A DNA stretch of 64,000 nucleotides from Bacteroides fragilis. Lineage in GTDB: Bacteria; Bacillota; Clostridia; Lachnospirales; Lachnospiraceae. The stretch lies in contig JAMPFK010000002.1 in the NCBI GenBank assembly GCA_023664485.1, positions 262,128 through 326,127 of the forward strand, given 5' to 3'. Below, piece after piece: positions 39,091 through 48,467 of this stretch. Every line of letters begins with the position of its first letter. The stretch's first letter is position 1. The notes below the pieces were generated by a model. The model was not told the DNA's origin, made no database searches, and saw only the letters and a program-made list of their open reading frames with translations. The position numbers and the translations under genes are program-made.

Positions 39091-41280
39091 TTACATACTT
39101 TTCCGCTCCGCGATCTCCGCCATCTTGGCATCGCTCAGCCTCGTATCGCCATGAACGCGCGAATAAGCGAGATAACCGTTCATCCTGTCGATTTTCGTCA
39201 GATTGCGGCTTCCGCAGACGGGGCAGACATCCATCTCCAGCTCCTGATGCCCGCAGTCATCGCAGTAAGCGAGGGAAAGGTTGACGCCCTCGTAAAAGCC
39301 CATATCCATTGCACGCCTGATCAGCGTCCTTATCGCTTCGATATTGTAATCGATCGGATATTTTACATATTGGATCTTGCCGCCGTTCGCAAGTTCCCAG
39401 AAACGATATTCCAGATTCTGCTTCTCGATCGGCGTGATATCCTCCGTCACATGACAGTGAAAACTGTTGGAAACATATTCTCTGTCGGACACGCCCTCGA
39501 TAATGCCATATTTTGCCCGGAACTGCTTTACCTGCAGGCCGCACAGATTTTCCGCCGGCGTCCCGTAAATCGCATACAGATGACCGTCCGCCTCTTTATA
39601 TTCGTTGATCTTATTGTTGATATATTCCAATACTTCCAGCGCGAACTGTCCGTCCTCAACGAGCGACTTGCCGTTATACAACTCCTGTAATTCGTTGAAA
39701 GCCGTGATGCCGAAGCTCGCCGTAGCGGTCTTTAAAATCGGCTTTATCTTATCGTGAAGCTGCAGCTTTCCGCCGAGAAACCCGCCTTCACAATAGGCGA
39801 GCGGATTGGTAGAGGCGCGCATCTCCCCAAGATATGCATAGGTCCTGATATGAAGCTGTCTGATCAGATTCAGATAATAATCCAGCACCTCATAAAAATC
39901 CCTGCTCTCCTGGCGGGATTTCGCCAGAATCATCGGCAGATGCAGGGAAACGACGCCGATATTGAATCTTCCGACAAAGACCGGAGTATCCTCATCGTCC
40001 GCCGGGTGCATACCGCCCCGCTCATACCACGGCGACAGAAAGGCTCTGCATCCCATCGGAGAAATGACTTTACCGTACTGCTTGTACATGCTCGCGATAT
40101 AGCCTTTTCCCGTCAGGCTCAGCCAGTCCGGGTACATGGTCCTGGCAGAGCACTGTACGCCGGCTTCAAAGACCTCTTCCATCTCTTTCCCCGGCCCATG
40201 AAGGTTCTCGTCATACAAAAAGACGATTTTCGGAAAAAGCACGGGTTTTTTACATTCCTTTTTCCCCTGCCCCGTCCTGCGTACATTCAGCATCGTAATC
40301 GTGGCAAGGCGCGCGAACCTGCCGGTCCCGATGCCCGCCGTCACGGTGATAAAAGGATAGTCCCCCCGGCTGCTCGCCACCGTATTAAATTTATATTCCC
40401 AGCCCTGAAAACCCTGCTCAAATTCTCTTTTCACATCGGCGAGCGCTTCCGCATCCGCCGTTTCCTTATCGACGCCCAGCCGCTCGTACTTTTTCAAACT
40501 CTTCTGATAGGTCTTTTCCGCATAGGGTTCCAGAATCTTATCCACTTCCGGCACGGTAAAGCCGCCGTACTGCTGGCTTGCCGCGCTCAGCACGATATCG
40601 CCGATAACGTCGAAGGCAACATCCAGCGTTTTCGGCTCATTGTACCAGATATTTCCCATCTCAAAACCGCCCTGCAGCACTTCCGCCACATTGAACAGAC
40701 AGCAGTTCATCGTATCCCTTCTCGCCGACATATCGTGCACATAGATATACCCGTCCCGGCAGGCCTGGATTTCCTCCGTCGTCATAAAAAACTTCTGATA
40801 CAGCTCTTTATTGAACTGATTAAAAATAAGGCTTCTTTTTGTAGAAACAAGGGCGCTGTCCGTATTAGCGTTCTCCTTATCCCCGATATACATGATCGAC
40901 TGGCTCTTCTTATAAACATCGTCCATCATGCGCACAAAGTCCTGTTTATAATTACGATAATCGCGATAGCTTTTGGCAACGATCGGCTTTACGTCCTCCA
41001 GCGCGCTTTCCACTACATTGTGCATGATCTGGATCGGAATCTTTTCTTCCTCCAGACCATTTACCCGGTCCACTACCGTCTGGCAAATATGCCTCTTCTC
41101 TTCCTCCGTAAATTTCGTCAGCGCACGATAGGCGCTTTTTCCAACCGCATCGATAACTTTCTGGACATTAAAACTTTCCAGACTGCCATCTTTCTTAATG
41201 ACCTTTACATCTTTGGACGGCTTATACTCCGCGCCGTAGTTTTCATCCGCCGTATCCTGCATCTCCAAAAGACTGCCCAT
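39091..41280 (-). CDS. nrdD: Anaerobic ribonucleoside-triphosphate reductase
   Basis: This oxygen-sensitive class III ribonucleotide reductase makes deoxynucleotides from NTPs. It has an N-terminal ATP-cone (VIKKDGSLESFNVQKVIDAV), the catalytic barrel, a C-terminal zinc site (CDDCGHQELEMDVCPVCGS) and the glycyl-radical segment IDRMNGYLAYSR. About 729 residues is normal. I start it at the ATG at 41280 (MGSLLEMQDT), although the GGGAGG lies 13 bases upstream and a non-ATG start nearer to it is possible. The promoter region carries two NrdR-box-like sequences. Confidence 0.94.
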   Translation of the reverse strand: MGSLLEMQDTADENYGAEYKPSKDVKVIKKDGSLESFNVQKVIDAVGKSAYRALTKFTEEEKRHICQTVVDRVNGLEEEKIPIQIMHNVVESALEDVKPIVAKSYRDYRNYKQDFVRMMDDVYKKSQSIMYIGDKENANTDSALVSTKRSLIFNQFNKELYQKFFMTTEEIQACRDGYIYVHDMSARRDTMNCCLFNVAEVLQGGFEMGNIWYNEPKTLDVAFDVIGDIVLSAASQQYGGFTVPEVDKILEPYAEKTYQKSLKKYERLGVDKETADAEALADVKREFEQGFQGWEYKFNTVASSRGDYPFITVTAGIGTGRFARLATITMLNVRRTGQGKKECKKPVLFPKIVFLYDENLHGPGKEMEEVFEAGVQCSARTMYPDWLSLTGKGYIASMYKQYGKVISPMGCRAFLSPWYERGGMHPADDEDTPVFVGRFNIGVVSLHLPMILAKSRQESRDFYEVLDYYLNLIRQLHIRTYAYLGEMRASTNPLAYCEGGFLGGKLQLHDKIKPILKTATASFGITAFNELQELYNGKSLVEDGQFALEVLEYINNKINEYKEADGHLYAIYGTPAENLCGLQVKQFRAKYGIIEGVSDREYVSNSFHCHVTEDITPIEKQNLEYRFWELANGGKIQYVKYPIDYNIEAIRTLIRRAMDMGFYEGVNLSLAYCDDCGHQELEMDVCPVCGSRNLTKIDRMNGYLAYSRVHGDTRLSDAKMAEIAERKSM

Positions 41281-41372
41281 ACCTGCAACAATACCTCCCT
41301 CAGTCTGTGATAATAACGGCAAAGTGCCGTTCTTACCGGCTTTCTCTTCGCAACACGAATTTGCTCGTTTCT

Positions 41373-41454
41373 ACAAAATATAGCGTTTGTTTACATAACT
41401 TTTCTATATTTTGTGGTTTAGAAATAGTATAAGATAAACTGAATACGGTGTCAA
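41373..41454 (-). promoter_or_regulatory. nrdD: nrdD promoter with paired NrdR-box-like sites
   Basis: TTGACA (41454-41449) and TATACT (41431-41426) are 17 bases apart on the minus strand. Downstream lie CTATATTTTGT (41404-41414) and its exact complement ACAAAATATAG (41373-41383). Their centres are 31 bases apart, three helical turns. NrdR boxes (near ACACTATATATTGT) come in such pairs at ribonucleotide reductase promoters, so repression by NrdR is likely. Confidence 0.75.
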
Positions 41455-41473
41455 TCTTAACATGCCAGGAAAA

Positions 41474-42472
41474 TCATTCCGTTCGATAATTCTCCATGAC
41501 CGCATTCAGATGCTGTCTGTACTGTTCCGCCACATCGGCCGGCGCGGTTAAGCAGGCTCCTGCGCCGAGTCCGGTGAGCCAGCCGAAGAACTGTCCGCTG
41601 ACGGCCACCGTCACGCGGGCGGAAAAATGCGAATCGTCCTTTGGCCGGATAGCGGCTTCCTTCCCGAACCGGTCCATGACCACGCCGATCAGATGATTTT
41701 CCAATAGCAAAGTGACCGTTTCTTCCCTGCCGCCGAACATACTGAACGTCTTATTGGCGTAATCCGCGATATCGAACCTCTCAAAAAGCGCGCTTCCCTC
41801 CCGCTTTACCTCAGACAGGACCTGGATATCTCCCATTTTGTCCACACGGAAATGCTTGATCTTATCCTCTTTTGCATCATGCGCTATCAGATAATAATTT
41901 TCATCTTTACAGGTCAGCGCCCAGGGGCTCACCCGATAGCGTTTTCCTCCTTTCCGCGGCACCAGCTTCCTTTCCAGATTCCATTCCAGATATTGAAAAG
42001 AAATCTGTTCATTATTCTGGATCGCCTTATGGATATCGTCTACAATATAATAAATGCTCTCATTGGCCGTCTTGATACGGTTCGCCACATAGACCTGCCT
42101 CTGGAGCTGCCCTGCGTCCCATTTGGATGCCAGCTTTTCGATTTTACCAATTAATTCTTTCGATTTTTTCTGCGTCAGGAACTTGGAAGACTGCACGACC
42201 TCCACGAGCAGCTTCAGCTCCGCCAGCTCGAAATCCCGGCCCGCCAGACAGTAGCCGCCGTTGACTCTGGATTTTACCAGAATAATATCATAGCCAAAAT
42301 CCATCAGCTGGTTCATATCGTCGTAGATGCTCTTCCGCTCGGCCTTAATATCGTATTTCGCCAGTTCCTCAATCAGGTCGCCAGTGCTTATGTAGTGCTC
42401 CTCATCCGTCTGCTCCGAAAGAATCTTCAAAATATACAGGAGTTTCAGTTTCTGATTCGTCGATTTAGGCAT
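41474..42472 (-). CDS. WYL-domain transcriptional regulator
   Basis: The 332-residue regulator has an N-terminal winged helix (KLKLLYILKILSEQTDEEHY) and a WYL domain (about residues 150-230; VPRKGGKRYRVSPWALTCKD, then ENYYLIAHDAKEDKIKHFRV) followed by a WCX region. WYL domains sense nucleic-acid or nucleotide ligands. I start it at the ATG at 42472 (MPKSTNQKL), overlapping the stop of the upstream phosphatase gene by eight bases. The target genes are not evident from position. Confidence 0.88.
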   Translation of the reverse strand: MPKSTNQKLKLLYILKILSEQTDEEHYISTGDLIEELAKYDIKAERKSIYDDMNQLMDFGYDIILVKSRVNGGYCLAGRDFELAELKLLVEVVQSSKFLTQKKSKELIGKIEKLASKWDAGQLQRQVYVANRIKTANESIYYIVDDIHKAIQNNEQISFQYLEWNLERKLVPRKGGKRYRVSPWALTCKDENYYLIAHDAKEDKIKHFRVDKMGDIQVLSEVKREGSALFERFDIADYANKTFSMFGGREETVTLLLENHLIGVVMDRFGKEAAIRPKDDSHFSARVTVAVSGQFFGWLTGLGAGACLTAPADVAEQYRQHLNAVMENYRTE

Positions 42473-43175
42473 CTTTCTCTTCCTCCGACAGTATCTGCAG
42501 AAGTTCCTGCAGATGCCGTATTTCATAATTGATCGCAAGCCCGGAGGGATTGTTCTGCCGCTCCGGGTTATACCAGCAGACATCGATCCCCGCGTTGATG
42601 CCGCCCTGCATATCGCTTGTTATGGAATCTCCTACCAGAAGGCATTCCTCTCTGGAAACGCCCGCAAGACGCGCAAAACAGGCATCGAAATATTCTTTCC
42701 GCGGCTTGGGAAATCCCATCAGCTCCGAAACAAAAACGCCGTCCACCATCTTATCCAGGCCGGAAAGGCGGACTTTTTTGGCCTGCGTCCGGTTGACGCC
42801 GTTCGTTACGATATACTGTTTATAGCCTTTTTCCCTCAACCGTATAATGAGCCTGTCCGCCTCATCCAGAAAAAAGAATACGTCGCCCAGCGCCTCCTGA
42901 TAGATCTCTCCGAAGGCTTCCGGCGCTATTTCCGCAATGCCGAGCTTTTCAAAAAGAACAAGAAAGCGTCCGAGAAGCACTTCCTGCTTCGTAATCTCTC
43001 CGCGCTCCATGCGCTTCCAGTGCTCATCGTTAATGGCCGCATAGATCGAAACTTCCTCTTTCCCGATCTCCCTGCCGAACTGGCGGAACGTATAACGCAG
43101 CGCATAGTCCTGCGATCTCGCGAAATCCAGTATCGTCTGATCCAGATCCCACAGGATCGTCGTATATTTTTTCAT
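42465..43175 (-). CDS. yjjG: HAD-family YjjG-type nucleotidase
   Basis: This haloacid-dehalogenase phosphatase resembles YjjG, which removes non-canonical pyrimidine nucleotides. Motif I WDLDQTILDF, motif II IVTNGVNRTQ, the lysine in KPRKEYFDACFARL and motif IV VGDSITSDMQGGINAG are all present in 236 residues. GGAGGCGGATC precedes the ATG at good spacing. It overlaps the WYL regulator gene, suggesting a two-gene operon, and fits the nucleotide metabolism neighbourhood. Confidence 0.88.
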   Translation of the reverse strand: MKKYTTILWDLDQTILDFARSQDYALRYTFRQFGREIGKEEVSIYAAINDEHWKRMERGEITKQEVLLGRFLVLFEKLGIAEIAPEAFGEIYQEALGDVFFFLDEADRLIIRLREKGYKQYIVTNGVNRTQAKKVRLSGLDKMVDGVFVSELMGFPKPRKEYFDACFARLAGVSREECLLVGDSITSDMQGGINAGIDVCWYNPERQNNPSGLAINYEIRHLQELLQILSEEEKDA

Positions 43176-43194
43176 GATCCGCCTCCTCTATGCG

Positions 43195-43221
43195 AAAAAG
43201 GTGTCCATTTTCATGAACACC
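43195..43221 (-). terminator. Intrinsic terminator after the small membrane protein gene
   Basis: GGTGTTCAT/ATGGACACC (nine pairs, one G-U) closes a GAAA tetraloop and is followed by TTTTT on the minus strand. It lies about 20 bases after the stop of the 61-residue membrane protein gene and upstream of yjjG. Confidence 0.88.
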
Positions 43222-43243
43222 CTGCCTTTTTACTCAAAAACCT

Positions 43244-43429
43244 TTATGCTTTTTCGCCGCCGGAAGCCGCTGTCTCCGTCTCGCCGCCGCCCGATAAGGC
43301 CAGTTTCCGGTCTTTGCTCTTACGCCATTTCGCGCCGATTATACAGGCCGCGATCACAAGCGCCACAATGATGATAAATAACAGCAGATATGAAAAAAAA
43401 GAATTCAAAAATAAGATTAAATTGGTCAT
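43244..43429 (-). CDS. Small single-pass membrane protein, unknown function
   Basis: The product of about 61 residues has one strong membrane helix (FFSYLLLFIIIVALVIAACI), then a basic segment KWRKSKDRK and a Gly/Glu/Ser/Ala-rich cytoplasmic tail. I do not recognise a family. The ATG at 43429 has AAGGA eight bases upstream; an ATG three codons earlier abuts the site. It is followed by a good intrinsic terminator, so it is probably a separate transcript. Confidence 0.65.
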   Translation of the reverse strand: MTNLILFLNSFFSYLLLFIIIVALVIAACIIGAKWRKSKDRKLALSGGGETETAASGGEKA

Positions 43430-43496
43430 TCGTTTCATCCTTTCCGGTAAGCCGTATTGTAGTGCGGCTCCTTCGTATTCCTTCTTTTACTGTCTT

Positions 43497-44000
43497 TTAT
43501 TGTATCACCAATCCGGCCGTGTCGTCAAGTAGCATACTGCCATCCGCATCCGCCGCCGCCGTCGCAAGCAGATCGCACCGCTCATTTTCGGGATGCCCAT
43601 CGTGTCCTTTTACCCATTGAAACGTCACCTGGTGGGGCTTTTTCGCGTCCAGGAGCCGTTTCCACAGATCGATGTTCTTTACCGGCTTATTGCCCGCCGT
43701 TTTCCAGCCCTTCCTCAGCCACCCGTCGATCCAGTGCCGGTTGAACGCATCCGTCACATATTTGGAGTCGGAAACGAGCAGAACGTCGCATGGTTTCGTC
43801 AGCGCCTCCAGCCCCGCGATAACAGCCATCAGCTCCATACGGTTATTCGTCGTTTTCTTATAGCCCGCAGAATATTCCCGCTCATGCAGCGTGCCTTTGG
43901 AATCGATATACTGCAAAATCGTTCCATAGCCGCCCGGTCCCTCCGGATTTCCCCGCGCCGCGCCGTCCGTATAGATCGTTACCTTCATAATATCTGTCAT
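43497..44000 (-). CDS. rnhA: Ribonuclease HI
   Basis: RNase HI removes RNA from RNA-DNA hybrids. The 167-residue protein carries the catalytic carboxylates in KVTIYTDGAARGNPEGPGGYG, NRMELMAVIAGLEAL and LLVSDSKYVTDAFNRHWIDG, and the handle region with FQWVKGHDGHPENERCDLLA. It starts MTDIMKV; a second ATG four codons later is an alternative. It lies 20 bases downstream of the MutS-like gene on the same strand. Confidence 0.93.
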   Translation of the reverse strand: MTDIMKVTIYTDGAARGNPEGPGGYGTILQYIDSKGTLHEREYSAGYKKTTNNRMELMAVIAGLEALTKPCDVLLVSDSKYVTDAFNRHWIDGWLRKGWKTAGNKPVKNIDLWKRLLDAKKPHQVTFQWVKGHDGHPENERCDLLATAAADADGSMLLDDTAGLVIQ

Positions 44001-44019
44001 TTTCCTTTCTTTTCCCGTC

Positions 44020-45735
44020 TCACTCTTTCCATTCGCCGGTGTTCAGAAAATCCTCCGCCATCGCTTCCGCATCCTCTACAAGCGTCTCATCATAGCCGAG
44101 CACTTTTAACAAAGCGATCGCATTGCGGGAGACCGCAGGGCCCTTCTGTAAACGATAGGGAAAGAAAATATCTTCATCCGCGATTTCTTCTTCAAAATGA
44201 TAGTTATCGTATATGCCGTTCAACAGCTTTGTCAGTTCCAGGTCATGAGTTGCGGCAAAACACAGGGCATTTTTGCCGGCTAACGCTTTTAAGATCTGTG
44301 TCGATGCCGCGATGCGCTCGACCGTATTGGTGCCTCGCAGCACTTCATCCACAAAGCATAACACTTGTTTTTTATCTTTTTCGGCCTCCTTCACCTTTTC
44401 CAGAATCCGCCGGATGGATTTGACCTCCACCATATAATAGCTGTCCCCGCTCTCCAGATCATCCTGCAGGGACATGGAGGAATAGATATAGAACATGCCG
44501 CCCCTGTGCGACTTCGCCATACAGGTATGTATGGTCTGCGCCAGAACCGCGTTCAGGGCAACCGCCCGCAGAAAGGTCGATTTGCCGGAGGCGTTGGAAC
44601 CGGTCAGCAGAATGCCTTTTTTCACCTCGATATCATTTTTTACCGGGTCATTCAACAACGGATGATACAGCTGTTCCAGTTTCAGGGAAACGCCATGATC
44701 CTTCTCTGAAAGGAATACCGGAACACAGTAATCCCCTTTCAGGCTGGCGCGGTACTCCCCGATAACGACCGCCGTTTCCAGTTCTCCGATGACTGTGACC
44801 ATCCTGTCGATATCCGAAAGATGCTCCTGCACCATATGAAGCATCTGATTGAATTTTATCAGATCCAGATAAAAGATCATCCGCACATAATCGAAAAGGA
44901 GCTCCAACGGATTCGAGCCCGCGGATCCCATACCGCTTCTGCCTCCCGACAGGATAATGAAAGAATTCCTGCGGAAGCCTTCCATCGCCTTACAACAGGA
45001 ACGAAGCTGTTCCCGCTCCGGCGCAATCTCGTCTATCGCTTCCTTCGCGATCAGCTCCGCGCTTTCCATCAGCCGGGAAATATAGTGAAAACTCGTAATA
45101 TAAGGTTCGATTTCCTTCTGTTCCTTATAATAGAAAATCATATTCCGGCATAAGATCAGCAAAAGCGCGCAAAGGCCCACCGGAACGGAATAGAACATCA
45201 TGCTGATCCCGATGAGCGCCAGCACGACCGCCAGATAATAGCGGATGCTGTTACGGTTTCCGAGCGTATCCAGATAATCCAGATATTCATACAGGGAATA
45301 TTTCCGCATTCTGCCGAGCCTCGCGAACTGCTGCTGCAGGGCGATCCGCTCTTTCTCATGCTCCATAAAATACAGGATATGCTTTTCCCCGCGCTCCAGC
45401 GCTTCCCTGTCCTGAACCGGCGTCCTGAGCCTGTAATACAAATATTCGTCTCCCGCCGCGCTGTGGGAATAATTGATCTTCCGGTAGACCTCGTTCAGAT
45501 GCAGATCATGCCAGGTGATATCGTCTATCTGATGCGCTTCCTTATGTTTTCTATAATACATCGCAATATGCCGTTCCAGCTCTTCCGGCCCATATTCCCG
45601 CTCGACTGCCGCGCCATACCGCTCATGCAGCTTTGTAACGAACTTTTTCTGTTCCTGCCTGCCGTCCCAATATCCCTTTAGCATAATGATAACGATAAGA
45701 AGGAGCATCGCGCCCGCAAAAATGAAATATTCCAT
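44020..45735 (-). CDS. Membrane-anchored MutS-like ATPase
   Basis: The 571-residue protein has the MutS ATPase core at its C-terminus: Walker A LLTGSNASGKSTFLRAVALN, then SMSLQDDLESGDSYYMVEVK, Walker B CFVDEVLRGTNTVER and AATHDLELTKLL. Unlike mismatch-repair MutS it lacks the mismatch-recognition domain. It instead has membrane helices at residues 3-22 (YFIFAGAMLLLIVIIMLKGY) and about 165-210 (YYLAVVLALIGISMMFYS). The family is widespread in Firmicutes and uncharacterised. A role in membrane-linked DNA handling is only inference. It is followed by rnhA and preceded by the amidohydrolase gene within six bases. Confidence 0.85.
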   Translation of the reverse strand: MEYFIFAGAMLLLIVIIMLKGYWDGRQEQKKFVTKLHERYGAAVEREYGPEELERHIAMYYRKHKEAHQIDDITWHDLHLNEVYRKINYSHSAAGDEYLYYRLRTPVQDREALERGEKHILYFMEHEKERIALQQQFARLGRMRKYSLYEYLDYLDTLGNRNSIRYYLAVVLALIGISMMFYSVPVGLCALLLILCRNMIFYYKEQKEIEPYITSFHYISRLMESAELIAKEAIDEIAPEREQLRSCCKAMEGFRRNSFIILSGGRSGMGSAGSNPLELLFDYVRMIFYLDLIKFNQMLHMVQEHLSDIDRMVTVIGELETAVVIGEYRASLKGDYCVPVFLSEKDHGVSLKLEQLYHPLLNDPVKNDIEVKKGILLTGSNASGKSTFLRAVALNAVLAQTIHTCMAKSHRGGMFYIYSSMSLQDDLESGDSYYMVEVKSIRRILEKVKEAEKDKKQVLCFVDEVLRGTNTVERIAASTQILKALAGKNALCFAATHDLELTKLLNGIYDNYHFEEEIADEDIFFPYRLQKGPAVSRNAIALLKVLGYDETLVEDAEAMAEDFLNTGEWKE

Positions 45736-45741
45736 GTTATT

Positions 45742-47046
45742 TTACCTTATGAGTCCCAGTTTTTCTTTTATCTCTTCCGCCTTCGCATAAATGCCGTCCA
45801 CGTCGATATTTCCGGCGAATCTTCCGTTTTCATATAAGATCCTGCCGTTTATCATTGTCATTTTGACATTCTGTTTGCTTCCGCTGTAAACGAGATTCTT
45901 CGCGATATTATGAACGGGCCGCATATTGGGCTGGTGCAGATCGATTAAGATCATATCCGCCAGCTTCCCTTCGGCCAGAATATCCGTATCGGGCAGATAC
46001 ATCGCGTGGGAGCCGTTTACGGTCGCCATCTTCAATACCTCCCAGGCATCCACCGCAGAAGCGTCCTTTTCCCGCAGTTTGGCAAGCCCCGTCACAAGGA
46101 ACATTTCCCGGAACATATCGAGGCAGTTATTGCTTGCCGGCCCGTCCGTTCCAATCGCGACCGTTATCCCCCTTTTCAGGTATTCCGCTATCGGCGCGAT
46201 ACCGCTCGCCAGCTTCATATTCGAGGCCGGATTGGTAACGGCATACAGCCCCTTTTCCTGAAAAAGCGCCAGATCCTCTTCCGTCATATGCACACAATGA
46301 TAACCGCCTCCGCCGTAATCGAACATGCCGAGAGAATCTAAAAAGACCGGCGGCGTCATGCCGCAGCGTTCACGGCACTCCTCCACCTCGGATGCCGTCT
46401 CGGAAAGATGCGCGTAAACCGGCGCCTTATATCGATGGGATAATCCGGCGATCTTCTCAAGCAATTCCCTGGAACAGGTATACTCCGCATGAAAGCCGAG
46501 CAGATAACTGGATAACGGATGCTTTTTATTCAGCTTCCGGAACAGCTCTTCCACCAGCTCCGGGGACTGGCTGAAATTGTTCACCGCGCCGACCTGAACG
46601 CAGCGCATCCCCATTTCCACACAGGCGTCCGCAATCGTCTCCGGCGTCAGATACATATCGAAAATTGCCGTAATGCCGCTGGTCAGATATTCCAGGACGG
46701 CCAGCTTCGTCAGATGGTATATCATTTCTCCATTCAGCTTCGCTTCTACCGGGAAGATCTGTTCGTTCAGCCAGGGCTGCAGCGGCATATCGTCCGCATA
46801 AGAACGCAGAAGCGTCATGCCGGAATGGGTATGAGCGTCCTTAAATCCCGGCATCAGCAGATTTTTCTCACAGTCGATTTCCCTGTCCCAGATAATACTC
46901 TGAAGCTCCAGCTTCCGATAAACAGACTCCGTATCCGTGCCGCTGCCCACATAAAGGATCCTCCCGTCCCGGACCCACACTTCCCCTTCCGTTATCTCAC
47001 GGCTCTCCATCGTCAGTATCCGGGCGTTATAAAATCTGATATTCAT
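45742..47046 (-). CDS. Amidohydrolase, SAH/MTA deaminase-like
   Basis: This metal-dependent amidohydrolase of the TrzN/SsnA/MtaD group removes amino groups from nucleoside-like substrates, commonly S-adenosylhomocysteine or methylthioadenosine. The metal-binding HxH is in GFKDAHTHSGMTLL, with later ligands in LLGFHAEYTCS, AHLSETASEVE and TDGPASNNCLDMFREM, in 434 residues. Its place directly next to cdd and pnp supports a purine/pyrimidine salvage role. The exact substrate cannot be fixed from sequence. Confidence 0.87.
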   Translation of the reverse strand: MNIRFYNARILTMESREITEGEVWVRDGRILYVGSGTDTESVYRKLELQSIIWDREIDCEKNLLMPGFKDAHTHSGMTLLRSYADDMPLQPWLNEQIFPVEAKLNGEMIYHLTKLAVLEYLTSGITAIFDMYLTPETIADACVEMGMRCVQVGAVNNFSQSPELVEELFRKLNKKHPLSSYLLGFHAEYTCSRELLEKIAGLSHRYKAPVYAHLSETASEVEECRERCGMTPPVFLDSLGMFDYGGGGYHCVHMTEEDLALFQEKGLYAVTNPASNMKLASGIAPIAEYLKRGITVAIGTDGPASNNCLDMFREMFLVTGLAKLREKDASAVDAWEVLKMATVNGSHAMYLPDTDILAEGKLADMILIDLHQPNMRPVHNIAKNLVYSGSKQNVKMTMINGRILYENGRFAGNIDVDGIYAKAEEIKEKLGLIR

Positions 47047-47050
47047 AACA

Positions 47051-47473
47051 TTAACCCTGCCTTTCTCTCAAATCCGCGGGCCCAAATCCATCCGGCAATA
47101 ACTCCTGTAATTTTTTCACCTGATATTCGCTCCGTGACTTCGCCATGATAACATCGAAAGTTTCCGGCTCGCAGAACTCCATCATGACCTGCCTGCAGAC
47201 GCCGCAGGGACAGACATACCGCGTGACGGGCTCCCCTGCCGGGCCGCCTGCAATGGCGATCGCGCGAAACGACCTTTTCCCTTCGCTGACCGCCTTGAAA
47301 AAAGCCGTCCGTTCCGCACAATTCGTCGGCGTATAGGCAGCGTTCTCGATATTACAGCCCGTATAGACAGCCCCCTCCGCCGTCAAAAGCGCGGCTCCCA
47401 CCCCATAATGGGAATAGGGGGAATAGGAAAGCTCCCTTGCGCGCATCGCCCGCTCGATCAGATCCTCTGTCAT
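47051..47473 (-). CDS. cdd: Cytidine deaminase
   Basis: Cdd converts cytidine and deoxycytidine to uridine and deoxyuridine. The 140-residue homotetrameric-type enzyme has the catalytic glutamate and zinc ligands in GCNIENAAYTPTNCAERTAF and CPCGVCRQVMMEF. Its start overlaps the pnp stop by four bases (ATGA). It is the second gene of the salvage operon. Confidence 0.95.
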   Translation of the reverse strand: MTEDLIERAMRARELSYSPYSHYGVGAALLTAEGAVYTGCNIENAAYTPTNCAERTAFFKAVSEGKRSFRAIAIAGGPAGEPVTRYVCPCGVCRQVMMEFCEPETFDVIMAKSRSEYQVKKLQELLPDGFGPADLRERQG

Positions 47474-48324
47474 AGCCTCTGCTCCTCCTGTTTTAAGAGC
47501 GCTCCGAACTTCTTCACGGATTCCGTCAGAAGCTTCTCAAATTTAGGCGCTACCGCATTCGCCGCTTCCTGCACCTCTTCATGGGTCAGCGGCGCGCTGT
47601 TCATGCCCGCCGCGAGATTGCTGACGCAGGATACGCCGCAGATCTTCATGCCCATATGATTCGCGGCGATCGCCTCTACGACCGTGCTCATGCCGACCGC
47701 GTCCGCGCCGAGGGTCTGCAGCATTTTAATCTCCGCCGGCGATTCAAAGGAAGGCCCGGTGAGCTGCGCATATACGCCCCCGAACAGCTCGATATCGTTT
47801 TCTTTCGCCGTATCTTTGATGATTTCCTGCAGATCTTCATCATAAACATGCGTCATATCCGGGAATCTCGTGCCCAGTTCGTCCACATTGGGACCGATTA
47901 ACGGATTGGGCGCAAAACAGGAAATATGGTCTTTGATCAGCATCAGGCTGCCCGCGTGAAAAGCCGGATTGATGCCGCCGGACGCGTTGGTCAGGAATAA
48001 GACCTTCGCGCCCATCATTTTCATCAGCCGCGCCGGAAGCACGACATCCGTAATCGGATAGCCTTCATAATAATGCACCCTGCCCTGCATCAGGACGACG
48101 GCCGCCTCGCCGATATAACCGAAAATAAATTTCCCCGCATGGCCGGGCACCGTGGAAACAGGAAAACCTTCGATCTCCGAATAAGGCAGTTCTGCTTTCA
48201 CATCCACCGTTCCGACAAAATTGCCGAGCCCGGAACCGAGCACGATCGCCACATCCGGCTTAAAATCTATCCTGCTCTTATAGCATTCGTAACATTTCAA
48301 TAACTTTTCATATACTTCACCCAT
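47470..48324 (-). CDS. punA: Purine nucleoside phosphorylase
   Basis: This trimeric purine nucleoside phosphorylase cleaves guanosine and inosine to base and ribose-1-phosphate. Conserved features include the phosphate-binding IVLGSGLGNFVG, MQGRVHYYEGY, LTNASGGIN, the substrate-contacting AQLTGPSFESPAEIKML and CVSNLAAGMN; length 284 residues. It heads the run pnp-cdd-amidohydrolase-mutS-like-rnhA on the minus strand. Confidence 0.94.
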   Translation of the reverse strand: MGEVYEKLLKCYECYKSRIDFKPDVAIVLGSGLGNFVGTVDVKAELPYSEIEGFPVSTVPGHAGKFIFGYIGEAAVVLMQGRVHYYEGYPITDVVLPARLMKMMGAKVLFLTNASGGINPAFHAGSLMLIKDHISCFAPNPLIGPNVDELGTRFPDMTHVYDEDLQEIIKDTAKENDIELFGGVYAQLTGPSFESPAEIKMLQTLGADAVGMSTVVEAIAANHMGMKICGVSCVSNLAAGMNSAPLTHEEVQEAANAVAPKFEKLLTESVKKFGALLKQEEQRL

Positions 48325-48467
48325 ACGATGACCTCCTGTATTTTTAAATGTATTCGCTCGTATAAATTCAGTATAGCATTTCCTGAAAATTTATGGAATA
48401 CGGAACAGAAAAAAGAGATATCTTTTTTCGATATCCCTTCTTTTCCACATGCCTGTCAGACAGATGT

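Noticed and set aside
37868..39154. A 428-codon plus-strand open frame over dut and nrdG
   Set aside because: Both minus-strand genes are clear; the plus-strand product has the same biased composition and no family features.
39754..41310. A 518-codon open frame on the plus strand
   Set aside because: It lies wholly antisense to nrdD, whose conserved motifs are unambiguous; the translation is His/Arg/Phe/Ile-rich without domains, a shadow frame caused by codon bias.
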